Assembly: GCA_021778935.1 (NCBI GenBank)
Contig: JAJYBQ010000054.1
Location: 1 to 11,390, forward strand
DNA from: Pseudomonadota bacterium
Lineage (GTDB): Bacteria > Pseudomonadota > Gammaproteobacteria > Burkholderiales > Burkholderiaceae
Direction of reading: 5' to 3'
Length of the DNA: 11,390 nucleotides
Shown: positions 1 to 5,818 of the stretch, piece by piece
How the letters are laid out: every line of letters starts with the position of its first letter
How positions within the stretch are numbered: position 1 is the stretch's first letter
Translations under genes and position numbers: made by a program
Notes under the pieces: model-generated
Databases searched by the model: none
Seen by the model: the letters and a program-made list of their open reading frames with translations, nothing else
Told to the model about the DNA's origin: nothing

Positions 1-290
1 TCATCGCGCTGCTGGCCGTGCCGATCCTGATCCAGGTGTTCTTCAATGCGGCGCTGGCGTATCTTTTGAACCGCGTCGTCGGCGAGCGGCACAGCATTGC
101 CGGGCCCTCGGCATTGATCGGCGCGTCCAATTTTTTTGAACTGGCGGTGGCAGCGGCCATCGGCTTGTACGGCTTCCAGTCGGGCGCGGCCTTGGCGACG
201 GTGGTCGGAGTGCTGATCGAGGTCCCGGTCATGCTGTTGGTCGTCCGGGCTGTGAATCGGTCGAAAGGTTGGTACGAAATGCGCCGATAG
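1..290 (+). CDS. acr3: ACR3-family arsenite efflux permease, C-terminal fragment
   Basis: This is the last 95 or so residues of an inner-membrane transporter; the 5' part lies outside the window, and the reading frame is open from base 3 to the TAG at 288-290. The visible part has the ACR3 (bile/arsenite/riboflavin transporter superfamily) C-terminal signature: a segment reading [19 protein letters not shown], a following [18 protein letters not shown] helix, and an ending [12 protein letters not shown]3 proteins expel arsenite (and in some cases antimonite) using the proton motive force. The Glu in the NFFEL segment matches a conserved membrane Glu of the family. ACR3 genes usually sit in ars operons with arsR and arsC, so those may lie just upstream of the window. 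The next gene is on the same strand with a 50 bp gap. Family assignment is secure; the substrate is inferred from the family. Confidence 0.9.
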   Translation, partial: IALLAVPILIQVFFNAALAYLLNRVVGERHSIAGPSALIGASNFFELAVAAAIGLYGFQSGAALATVVGVLIEVPVMLLVVRAVNRSKGWYEMRR

Positions 291-340
291 CTTGGCGCGG
301 GCGCGTGGATGCAGTGCTGGCGCGGGAAAACGGAGGCGGC

Positions 341-886
341 GTGAACCGGGCTATCGGCTTTGTACTGGGCGACACCTCCTTGGGTACGGCGCTTGTCGCG
401 TGCGCCGATGCGGGCATCTGTTGCCTGGCGCTCGGCGACGACCGGGACGCGCTCATTGCCGAACTGCGGCAACGGTATCGGGATTCGCGCCGGATCGAAG
501 ACGGCGCCGGCATCGTGCGGATCGCGGCGCAAGCGCTCCGCTTCGTCGAAGCATCCTGGACCGACATGACCCTGTCCCTCGACCTGCACGGTACCGAATT
601 CCAGTTGCAGGTCTGGCGGACGCTGTGTGGGGTTCCTCCCGGGCGAACCGCGAGCTACGCCGACATCGCCCGGTCTGTCGGCCGGCCCGCGGCAGCGCGC
701 GCGGTTGCCCGGGCCTGCGGCGCCAATCCGGTGGCGGTGCTCGTGCCCTGCCATCGGATCATCCGGCAGGACGGGTCGTGTTCCGGGTATCGCTGGGGCG
801 CCGAACGCAAGCGGCGGCTCCTCGAGCGCGAAGCCGCCGCCGTTGCGGGGCCGGCCTATTGCCGGCCTTCGATCGGATTGCCGTAA
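341..886 (+). CDS. Methylated-DNA--protein-cysteine S-methyltransferase (Ada C-terminal/Ogt type)
   Basis: Repairs O6-alkylguanine and O4-alkylthymine by irreversible transfer of the alkyl group to its own cysteine. The 181-residue product has an Ada-like N-terminal ribonuclease-H-like part (residues 1 to 75, with the GICCLALGDD strand) and the DNA-binding/active-site domain with the motif VPCHRII; the acceptor is Cys137. The conserved GYRWGAERKRRLLEREA helix follows. It lacks the Ada N-terminal zinc/phosphotriester domain and AraC-type HTH, so it is a repair enzyme only, most like the C-terminal half of Ada. GTG at 341 is preferred because GGAGG lies at 332-336; an in-frame TTG at 269 would overlap acr3 and has no suitable ribosome binding site. 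It may be cotranscribed with acr3. Its last 10 codons overlap the 3' end of the clc gene on the other strand. Confidence 0.93.
   Translation: MNRAIGFVLGDTSLGTALVACADAGICCLALGDDRDALIAELRQRYRDSRRIEDGAGIVRIAAQALRFVEASWTDMTLSLDLHGTEFQLQVWRTLCGVPPGRTASYADIARSVGRPAAARAVARACGANPVAVLVPCHRIIRQDGSCSGYRWGAERKRRLLEREAAAVAGPAYCRPSIGLP
849..867. terminator. Hairpin shared by two convergent gene ends
   Basis: GGCCGGC (849-855) and GCCGGCC (861-867) form a perfect 7 bp stem with a 5-base loop. The clc stop codon (856-858, minus strand) lies in the loop and the methyltransferase stop (884-886) is 17 bases beyond the stem. Neither side has a T-run, so it is not a classical intrinsic terminator. Its position at the convergent junction suggests a bidirectional transcription barrier or 3'-end protection element. 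That role is inference. Confidence 0.45.
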
Positions 887-2139
887 AGCGGACGCGCGCC
901 GAAGTGGGTGCTGACTGCGTACGCCAGACCGGAGGCCACCAGCACCGGCAGGGTCAACTGGAACTGGTTGGTCATTTCCAGCACGATGACGATCGCCATC
1001 AGCGGCGCGTGCGTGACGGCCGCGAGCACGGCGGCCATGCCGATGACCGCAACCACCCGCGGGTCGGCGACCAGGGTCGGGGCGATGTGGGGCGTGATGC
1101 AGGCCATCAGGTAGCCGCTGGTCGCACCCACGAAGAGGGTCGGTGTGAACACTCCGCCGATCGCACCCGATCCCGCGCTCAGGATCGTCGCGACCACCTT
1201 GGCTGCAAAAATCACCGCCACCCAGGCCCAGGGGGAGCCTCCTTGCAGCACGGTCGACACCACGCTGTAGCCGTTGCCCCAGACTTCCGGCACGGCGGCC
1301 GAAAGCAGGCCGACCAGCAGGCTGCCCAGCCCGAAACGGGCCGGCAGGGAAGGCGTGAGCGCGGCAAAGACCGCACGGGAGCGTTCCAGCACCGTGAGCA
1401 GCATCCACCCGATGCCGCCGCACGCCACGCCGGCCAGGATGGCGATCCCGATGCTGGCCGGAGCCAGGGCGACAGCGGGCATCTCATAGAGTGGCCGCGG
1501 CTCCACGAACCAGTAGATCAGTCCGCTGGACGTCGCCGCAGCGAGCAGGACGGGGGCCACGGTATTGCGGGCGAGGAATCCCAGCGCCAGCTCGAGCACG
1601 AACACGACGCCGGCGATCGGCGCATGGTATGCCGCGCCAATGCCCGAGGCGATGCCGCAGACGAGGAGCGCATCGCGGTGCTCGGCGGAAAAGGGAAAAA
1701 AACGCGCCAGCAAGGAGGCGAACCATGCGGCCAGCTGCACCATCGCGCCCTCGCGGCCGATCGAGGCACCGGTGCTCACCGAAAGCAGGGACGAAACGCT
1801 GCGCACGAACGTCGCACGGTCGTTGAGGGCGACCGTTCCCTGGCGCGCGGCGTCGATGTAATCGATGTTCTCCGCGCCGGCCGGCCCGCGCGCCGCCCAG
1901 CGCAGTCCCCAATGGAGGACGAGGCCGGCAGTCAGTCCGCCGGCCGTCACCACCAGCGCCCGATGCCAGGGCGCGAGCGCCGTTGCCGCCGCGACCAGGC
2001 TGCCCCCGACGCCGGTCAGGGCGGTGGCGATGACGTTGATCGCCGCACGGAACAGCAGTGCGGCGGAGGCGGCCAGGGCGCCTGTGACGACTGCCGCCGG
2101 CCAGAGATAGACGGATGCCGGGAGCCGGAATGTCCGCAT
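856..2139 (-). CDS. CLC-family chloride channel or Cl-/H+ antiporter
   Basis: A 427-residue integral membrane protein of the voltage-gated chloride channel (CLC) family, without cytoplasmic CBS domains. Visible family landmarks are GASIGREGAMVQ at 124-135, containing the gating-glutamate equivalent Glu130; SGIGAAYHAPIAGVVFVLEL at 165-184, containing Glu183, equivalent to the internal proton glutamate of E. coli ClcA; and GSGAIGGVFTPTLFVG at 323-338. Both key glutamates being present favours proton-coupled antiport over a channel (inference). The usual GREGP reads GREGA and the N-terminal GSGIP anion motif is not recognisable (GAENIDYID at 88-96), so this is a divergent subgroup. The ATG at 2139 is chosen because homology begins there and the upstream frame is the reductase in shadow. 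It has no clear ribosome binding site and starts 5 bp after the reductase stop, so translational coupling is likely. Confidence 0.9.
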   Translation of the reverse strand: MRTFRLPASVYLWPAAVVTGALAASAALLFRAAINVIATALTGVGGSLVAAATALAPWHRALVVTAGGLTAGLVLHWGLRWAARGPAGAENIDYIDAARQGTVALNDRATFVRSVSSLLSVSTGASIGREGAMVQLAAWFASLLARFFPFSAEHRDALLVCGIASGIGAAYHAPIAGVVFVLELALGFLARNTVAPVLLAAATSSGLIYWFVEPRPLYEMPAVALAPASIGIAILAGVACGGIGWMLLTVLERSRAVFAALTPSLPARFGLGSLLVGLLSAAVPEVWGNGYSVVSTVLQGGSPWAWVAVIFAAKVVATILSAGSGAIGGVFTPTLFVGATSGYLMACITPHIAPTLVADPRVVAVIGMAAVLAAVTHAPLMAIVIVLEMTNQFQLTLPVLVASGLAYAVSTHFGARPLYGNPIEGRQ

Positions 2140-2144
2140 GGAGA

Positions 2145-3188
2145 CTAGGGCGCCGTGCCGGCTACCGGCGCGTTCGCCCGGTATGCGCCTTGCAGTGCGA
2201 GCATCCACCCGGGGTATTCCTCCGGCAGCGCGCTGACCGCGTCGAGGGCCTGCAGCTCCTCGGCGTCGAGGGTGAGTTCGGCTGCGGCCAGGTTGTCGCG
2301 CAGCTGTTCGACGGTCTTCGCGCCGACGATGACGGTGGTGACGTCGCGCTGCGCAAGCAGCCAGGCCAGGGCGATCCGGGCGATCGAAACGCCCCGCCGC
2401 TCCGCCATCGGCCGCATGGCGTCGATGCACGCGAACGCCCGCGCTTCATCGACCGGCGGGAATGCGCGCTGGGCGCGCCGGCTGCCGTCCGGCGCCTGGC
2501 CGCCGCGGGAGAACTTGCCGCTGAGCAGGCCGCCGGCGAGCGGACTCCAGACCATCAGGCCCAGTTGCTGATCGCGCAGCAGCGGGAGCAGTTCGCGCTC
2601 GATGTCGCGCCCGGCAACGGTGTAATACGCCTGCACGCTGACGAAGCGGCTCCCGCGGCTGGCGTCGGAAACCGCCAGCGCCTTCATGATCTGCCAGGCT
2701 GCGAAATTGGATACGCCGATGTAGCGCACCTTGCCCGAGCGGACGAGGTCGTCGAGCGCCGCCAACGATTCTTCCAGGGGCGTCAGCGGGTCGAAGCCGT
2801 GCAACTGGTACAGGTCGATGTGGTCGACCTGGAGGCGTCGCAGGCTGGCGTCGACCTCGTTCATCAGGTGGTATCGCGACTGGCCGCGGCCGTTCGGCAG
2901 GTCGTTCATGACGCCGGTCGCCTTGGTGGCGATGACCAGTTCGTCGCGCGGCAGGCCGAGGGTGCGGATTGCCTCCCCGAGCAGTGACTCCGACTGCCCG
3001 TGCGAATAGACGTTTGCGGTATCGACGAAGTTGACGCCGACATCGAACGCCGCCTTGACGATTTCGTTGACGGCGCTGCGTCCGAGGCTGCCCATGACCT
3101 TCCAGAAGCCCGCGCCGCCGAAGGTCATGGTGCCCAGGCACATTTCCGATACGTACAGGCCGGTGCGCCCCAGCAGACGATATTTCAT
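2145..3188 (-). CDS. Aldo/keto reductase
   Basis: A 347-residue NADPH-dependent oxidoreductase with the full (beta/alpha)8 aldo/keto reductase signature. It starts MKYRLLGRTGLYVSEMCLGTM, and the catalytic tetrad can be placed as Asp56, Tyr61 (DTANVYSHG), Lys89 (IATKATG) and His130 (LYQLHGFD). GKVRYIGVSNF at 152-162 and the late IVGAKTVEQLRDNL segment at 287-300, which forms the cofactor 2'-phosphate site in this family, are intact. It resembles the bacterial Tas/YakC-like group that reduces aldehydes and ketones; the substrate cannot be told from sequence. The ATG at 3188 has a purine-rich leader with AAGGAGG and a nearer GGAGG just upstream. It is the first gene of a two-gene minus-strand unit with clc, and divergent from the GFA operon across a 111 bp gap. 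Confidence 0.93.
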   Translation of the reverse strand: MKYRLLGRTGLYVSEMCLGTMTFGGAGFWKVMGSLGRSAVNEIVKAAFDVGVNFVDTANVYSHGQSESLLGEAIRTLGLPRDELVIATKATGVMNDLPNGRGQSRYHLMNEVDASLRRLQVDHIDLYQLHGFDPLTPLEESLAALDDLVRSGKVRYIGVSNFAAWQIMKALAVSDASRGSRFVSVQAYYTVAGRDIERELLPLLRDQQLGLMVWSPLAGGLLSGKFSRGGQAPDGSRRAQRAFPPVDEARAFACIDAMRPMAERRGVSIARIALAWLLAQRDVTTVIVGAKTVEQLRDNLAAAELTLDAEELQALDAVSALPEEYPGWMLALQGAYRANAPVAGTAP

Positions 3189-3248
3189 GGTCCTCCCCTC
3201 CTTCCGGGAAAGTCGTACTGTACCCGGGAGGCTTACGATTGCGCAGGA

Positions 3249-3264
3249 GCGACGGCATCGTCGC
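3249..3264. promoter_or_regulatory. Inverted repeat in the divergent aldo/keto reductase-GFA intergenic region
   Basis: GCGACG-gcat-CGTCGC is a perfect 6+4+6 inverted repeat, 36 bases before the GFA start and 60 bases before the reductase start. It could be an operator for the divergent pair or a leader hairpin. No convincing sigma-70 promoter could be placed around it, and GC-rich DNA produces such repeats by chance. Confidence 0.25.
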
Positions 3265-3299
3265 GGGCGGCAGCGGTTCGATCGCAACGAGGAGCAGAG

Positions 3300-3725
3300 A
3301 TGTCCCAGGTCACATTGAAGGGAAGCTGTCTGTGCGGCGAGGTCGCATTCGAGATCGAAGGCGACGCGCGGCATTTCTACCATTGCCATTGCTCGCGCTG
3401 TCGGAAATCCACCGGCACCGGCCATGCGACGAACCTGATGTTGATGAATGCCAAGGTCGCGTTCACGAGCGGAGAATCGCTGTTGCGGTACTTCAAGCCG
3501 CCGCAGGCGCAGCGCTTCACCCGGCAGTTCTGCGGCAACTGCGGCAGCCCGGTGCCGCGTTACGTGCCCGAGATGGGCTTCGCGCTCGTCCCGGCCGGGT
3601 CGGTCGACAGCGAGATTCCGCTCACGCCGCAGGCGCGCATCTACTGGGATTCCCGGGCGGCGTGGTCCTGCGGCGACGAACCGCTGCCGCGGTTCGCCGA
3701 GGGGCCGCAGTCCGAACGGCGATGA
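3300..3725 (+). CDS. GFA-family (glutathione-dependent formaldehyde-activating enzyme-like) zinc protein
   Basis: A 141-residue single-domain protein of the GFA/CENP-V family. All zinc-binding cysteines expected for the fold are present: CLCG (Cys10, Cys12), HCHCSRCR (Cys29, Cys31, Cys34) and FCGNCGSPV (Cys78, Cys81). The founding member, Gfa of Paracoccus, was described as speeding the formation of S-hydroxymethylglutathione from formaldehyde and glutathione, but most members, including this one, have no proven reaction. The ATG at 3300 is well supported by GAGGAG at 3289-3294. It is the first gene of a probable three-gene operon: 22 bp separate it from the DJ-1 gene, which overlaps the regulator. 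That context fits a role in reactive-carbonyl or thiol stress (inference). Confidence 0.9.
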   Translation: MSQVTLKGSCLCGEVAFEIEGDARHFYHCHCSRCRKSTGTGHATNLMLMNAKVAFTSGESLLRYFKPPQAQRFTRQFCGNCGSPVPRYVPEMGFALVPAGSVDSEIPLTPQARIYWDSRAAWSCGDEPLPRFAEGPQSERR

Positions 3726-3747
3726 TCGGATTCGATGGAGGGGCACC

Positions 3748-4317
3748 ATGCGTAGCGTCCTGATTCCGCTTGCGGAAGGGTTCGAGGAGATCGAAGCGGT
3801 CTGCGTGATCGATGTGCTGCGCCGGGCGGGCATCGAGGTCGTCACCGCCGGCTTGCGGCCGGGACCGGTCACGGCGTCGCGCCGGGTCGTGGTCGTTCCC
3901 GACGCCACCCTGGACGAGGCGATGGCGGGGGATTTCGACATGCTGGTGCTGCCCGGCGGCGGGCCGGGCGTCGACAACCTGCGCGCCGACCCGCGGATCC
4001 GCCGGCTGCTGGAGCGATATCTGCAGCCGGACCGCTCCGTCGGCGCGATCTGCGCGGCGCCGACCATTCTTGCCGCATACGGCCAGCTCGCCGGACGGCA
4101 GGCGACCAGCTACCCCTCCGTGCGGGGGCTGGTCGCGGCCGCCGCGGCGGCATATCGCGAGGACGCGGTGGTGGTCGACGGCAATCTCGTCACCTCGCGG
4201 GGGCCGGGAACGGCGATCGCCTTCGGCCTCGCGCTGGTGGCAATGCTGGCCGGCCAAGACCGGCGCGACGAGGTCGCAGCCGGACTCGTGCTGGGGGGGA
4301 GCGGCGCCGAGAAATGA
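3748..4317 (+). CDS. DJ-1/PfpI (ThiJ/YajL)-family protein
   Basis: A 189-residue protein close in layout to human DJ-1 and E. coli YajL. The N-terminal LAEGFEEIEAVCVIDVLRRAG carries Glu16, equivalent to DJ-1 Glu18. The nucleophile elbow GAICAAPTILA places Cys102 at the DJ-1 Cys106 position, and the C-terminal VTSRGPGTAIAFGLALV motif is intact. Family members protect against oxidative and carbonyl stress; glyoxalase, deglycase and chaperone activities have all been proposed and some are disputed, so no reaction is asserted here. The start at 3748 follows GGAGG at 3737-3741. The last four bases ATGA (4314-4317) contain the start of the Crp/Fnr gene, so the two are translationally coupled. Confidence 0.93.
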   Translation: MRSVLIPLAEGFEEIEAVCVIDVLRRAGIEVVTAGLRPGPVTASRRVVVVPDATLDEAMAGDFDMLVLPGGGPGVDNLRADPRIRRLLERYLQPDRSVGAICAAPTILAAYGQLAGRQATSYPSVRGLVAAAAAAYREDAVVVDGNLVTSRGPGTAIAFGLALVAMLAGQDRRDEVAAGLVLGGSGAEK

Positions 4318-4967
4318 TCGCCGAACTGGAGCGTTGCTATCCGATCCTGGCCGAACTATCGCCGGCCGCCCGCGGCGAGCTGTCGCGGGCGCTGCGCTGG
4401 CTGGAGTTGCCGGGGAACGCGATGGTGTTCGACGAGCGACAGTCCTGCGTCGGTTTTCCCTTGGTGGTCCGCGGCGCCGTGCGGGTAAGCAAGCTGGCGC
4501 CAAATGGACGCGCCATCACGCTGTACCGCGTCACGCCCGGCGAAAGCTGCATCATCACTACGAGTTGCCTGCTGGCGTCGAGCGTCTACAACGCGCACGG
4601 GCAGACGGAGGGGCCGACGGCGCTGGCCCTGGTGCCGGCGCCGCTCTTCGACGCCTGGCTGGCAGAGCCGCCGTTCCGGCGGTTCGTGTTCGGGCTGTTC
4701 GCCGACCGCATCGCCGACCTCATGCAACTGGTCGAGGCGGTGGCCTTTCGCCGCCTCGACCAGCGCTTGGCGGCCCTGCTTCTGGAGCGGGGTCCGACCG
4801 TGCTGGCAACCCATCAGCAACTCGCCGACGAACTGGGTAGCGCGCGTGAGATCGTGAGCCGTCTGCTGAAACACCTGGCCGAGGACGGCGCGATCGCGGT
4901 TCGCCGGGAGCGGATCGATGTACTGGACGCGGATTCCCTGCGGCGCCGGGCCGACGGATCACCGTAA
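4314..4967 (+). CDS. Crp/Fnr-family transcriptional regulator
   Basis: A 217-residue regulator with an N-terminal cyclic-nucleotide-binding-like beta-roll (about residues 8 to 125), a dimerisation helix (about 125 to 155) and a C-terminal Crp-type winged HTH (about 155 to 205). The recognition helix reads SAREIVSRLLKHL; Arg178, Glu179, Ser182 and Arg183 align with the base-contacting positions of CRP (Arg180, Glu181, Arg185) and FNR (Glu209, Ser212, Arg213). The effector domain lacks an FNR-type N-terminal cysteine cluster and a CRP-like cAMP pocket is not obvious. It does have GESCIITTSCLLAS with Cys79 and Cys85, plus Cys8 and Cys45, so thiol-based or metal/redox sensing is possible (inference). 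The ATG overlaps the DJ-1 stop by four bases. A matching palindrome lies 33 bp downstream of the stop, ahead of the DUF2892 gene. Confidence 0.92.
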   Translation: MIAELERCYPILAELSPAARGELSRALRWLELPGNAMVFDERQSCVGFPLVVRGAVRVSKLAPNGRAITLYRVTPGESCIITTSCLLASSVYNAHGQTEGPTALALVPAPLFDAWLAEPPFRRFVFGLFADRIADLMQLVEAVAFRRLDQRLAALLLERGPTVLATHQQLADELGSAREIVSRLLKHLAEDGAIAVRRERIDVLDADSLRRRADGSP

Positions 4968-4999
4968 TCCGGGACGGCGCCGGGTTTCCGCACGGCGCG

Positions 5000-5013
5000 G
5001 TGATGAACATCAC
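5000..5013 (+). promoter_or_regulatory. Crp/Fnr-type operator upstream of the DUF2892 gene
   Basis: GTGATGAACATCAC is a perfect 14 bp palindrome. It satisfies both the CRP core GTGA-N6-TCAC and the FNR core TGAT-N4-ATCA. It lies between the Crp/Fnr gene and the DUF2892 gene and is centred at 5006.5. This is 41.5 bp upstream of the start site predicted from the nearby -10 element, the standard class II activator position. Confidence 0.7.
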
Positions 5014-5032
5014 AGACATGCCCGGTCGCTCG

Positions 5033-5041
5033 TGGTGCAAT
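5033..5041 (+). promoter_or_regulatory. Candidate extended -10 element of an activator-dependent promoter
   Basis: TGG followed by TGCAAT (5036-5041) makes a TGn-extended -10 hexamer matching TATAAT at four of six positions, giving a predicted start near 5048. No -35 hexamer is present. The Crp/Fnr palindrome occupies that position, as in class II activated promoters. The 5' leader to the GTG at 5091 would be about 43 bases. Confidence 0.5.
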
Positions 5042-5090
5042 GGCGGTGTCGGCCGGGTGGCCGACGAACCGATGAAGATGGGAGGCCGTC

Positions 5091-5288
5091 GTGAAGATCA
5101 ATGAGGGTGGTTTCGATCGCGTGTTGCGGATCGTGCTCGGTGGGGTGCTGGTGGCACTGGCGTGGAAGGGAACGATTGGCGCCTGGGGGTGGATCGGCGT
5201 CGTTCCGCTGGTAACCGGTGCGATCGGGCTGTGCCCGCTGTATGGCGTCCTGGGAATCAGCACCTGTCCGATGCGGAAGGCGGGTTAG
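5091..5288 (+). CDS. DUF2892 (YgaP transmembrane-domain family) small inner-membrane protein
   Basis: A 65-residue protein that is essentially only the DUF2892 domain: the N-terminal MKINEGGFDRVLRIVLG signature, two membrane helices (about 12 to 27 and 31 to 50) and the conserved CPLYGVLGISTC ending with Cys48 and Cys59. E. coli YgaP carries the same membrane domain fused to a cytoplasmic rhodanese; here no rhodanese is attached or seen nearby. Stand-alone DUF2892 proteins often occur with thiol, sulfide or metal-efflux genes, but their function is not known. The GTG start has GGGAGG at 5080-5085, five bases upstream. It is probably activated by the Crp/Fnr protein encoded just upstream, through the palindrome at 5000-5013. 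Confidence 0.9.
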   Translation: MKINEGGFDRVLRIVLGGVLVALAWKGTIGAWGWIGVVPLVTGAIGLCPLYGVLGISTCPMRKAG

Positions 5289-5313
5289 GGCTGCTGCGCG
5301 GTGCGCCGTGGCG

Positions 5314-5517
5314 TCAGAATGGATCCGCGGCGAAGCCGAGCGTGAAGAGAATGATGACGAGCACGAAGGGCATGCTGCGGAACGCCACCGTGCGGGTGAA
5401 AGGGAGGTCTTTCCAGAACAGGTAGCCCCATACGATCAGCAGGATCGCGATCGTAGGGCCACCGATCCAGAACTCGACGTCTTGGAGAGTCCAGGCCGTG
5501 GGGTGTTGGGGGGTCAT
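5314..5517 (-). CDS. Small two-helix membrane protein of unknown function
   Basis: A 67-residue protein not matched to any family I recognise. It starts MTPQHPTAWTLQDVEFWIGG. Two hydrophobic segments follow (about 18 to 36, PTIAILLIVWGYLFW core; about 47 to 64, MPFVLVIILFTLGFA), joined by a charged KDLPFTRTVAFR loop, so a hairpin membrane protein is likely. The residue pattern of charged loop and clean hydrophobic helices supports a real gene over a chance frame. The start is uncertain: the ATG at 5517 has no good ribosome binding site, and an in-frame TTG at 5580 would add 21 residues. It converges on the DUF2892 gene with a 25 bp gap, and is separated from the minus-strand 26-residue gene upstream by a terminator. 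Confidence 0.6.
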   Translation of the reverse strand: MTPQHPTAWTLQDVEFWIGGPTIAILLIVWGYLFWKDLPFTRTVAFRSMPFVLVIILFTLGFAADPF

Positions 5518-5595
5518 GGCAGGGGAAACCCGGGGGTGGTGGACGAAAGCAGATTCTGCGGTCAAACGCGCTCCGCGCAATCCACCCCGTTCCGG

Positions 5596-5619
5596 GTACC
5601 CCGGCCGGATAGGGGGTAC
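5596..5619. repeat. Inverted repeat upstream of the 67-residue gene
   Basis: GTACCCC (5596-5602) and GGGGTAC (5613-5619) form a perfect 7 bp inverted repeat with a 10-base spacer. It lies about 80 bp upstream of the small membrane-protein start and could be a hairpin or a protein site. No function is known. Confidence 0.3.
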
Positions 5620-5635
5620 GAGCGGCCTGCGTCAC

Positions 5636-5653
5636 GCCTGCGGGCCCGCAGGC
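5636..5653. repeat. Perfect 18 bp palindrome
   Basis: GCCTGCGGGCCCGCAGGC reads identically on both strands. It lies in the 220 bp non-coding stretch between the two small minus-strand genes. It has no adjacent T-run on either strand, so it is not a classical terminator. It might be a regulatory site or simply a GC-rich palindrome. Confidence 0.4.
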
Positions 5654-5683
5654 CCGCGCGACGCCCCGGTGCTCACTTCCCCG

Positions 5684-5723
5684 GAAGAAAAAGCGCGGCG
5701 GAGGATCTCCCCCTTCCGCGCTT
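5684..5723 (-). terminator. Rho-independent terminator of the 26-residue gene
   Basis: Read on the minus strand, AAGCGCGG (5723-5716) pairs with CCGCGCTT (5698-5691) in an 8 bp stem. The 17-base loop holds a further short GGAG/CTCC pairing, and the stem runs directly into a T-run (TTTTTC on the minus strand). It begins 14 bases after the TAA of the small gene. Confidence 0.75.
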
Positions 5724-5737
5724 GGCGTGCGTCGCGA

Positions 5738-5818
5738 TTACCGCGCGCTCTTGGCAATCGTCAGGGCCAACACAGCGAATACGGCGAGTCCGCCAAAAAG
5801 CGTAATGATCCAAACCAT
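5738..5818 (-). CDS. 26-residue single-helix membrane peptide
   Basis: A very small gene encoding MVWIITLFGGLAVFAVLALT followed by IAKSAR, one hydrophobic helix with a short positively charged C-terminus. Its reality is supported by context: a strong ribosome binding site GGAGGTG (5829-5823) six bases before the ATG, a sigma-70-like promoter at 5970-5943 on the same strand, and a rho-independent terminator 14 bases past the TAA. It forms a complete monocistronic unit. I do not recognise the family. Its size recalls accessory peptides of membrane complexes such as CydX or KdpF, but the sequence does not match what I know of either and no cydAB or kdp genes are present. By the positive-inside rule the C-terminus would be cytoplasmic. 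Confidence 0.75.
   Translation of the reverse strand: MVWIITLFGGLAVFAVLALTIAKSAR

Noticed and set aside
269..340. N-terminal extension of the methyltransferase from a TTG at 269
   Set aside because: The extra 24 residues do not resemble the family, would overlap acr3, and lack a spaced ribosome binding site. GTG 341 has GGAGG upstream.
292..2148. 618-codon plus-strand frame across the methyltransferase and clc region
   Set aside because: Low-complexity Arg/Gly/Ala/His-rich translation. It lies antisense to clc and in another frame of the methyltransferase, both of which have clear family motifs.
2140..2430. Upstream extension of the clc frame by 97 residues
   Set aside because: The added sequence is an Arg/His/Gly-rich shadow of the aldo/keto reductase. 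CLC-like sequence begins at the ATG at 2139.
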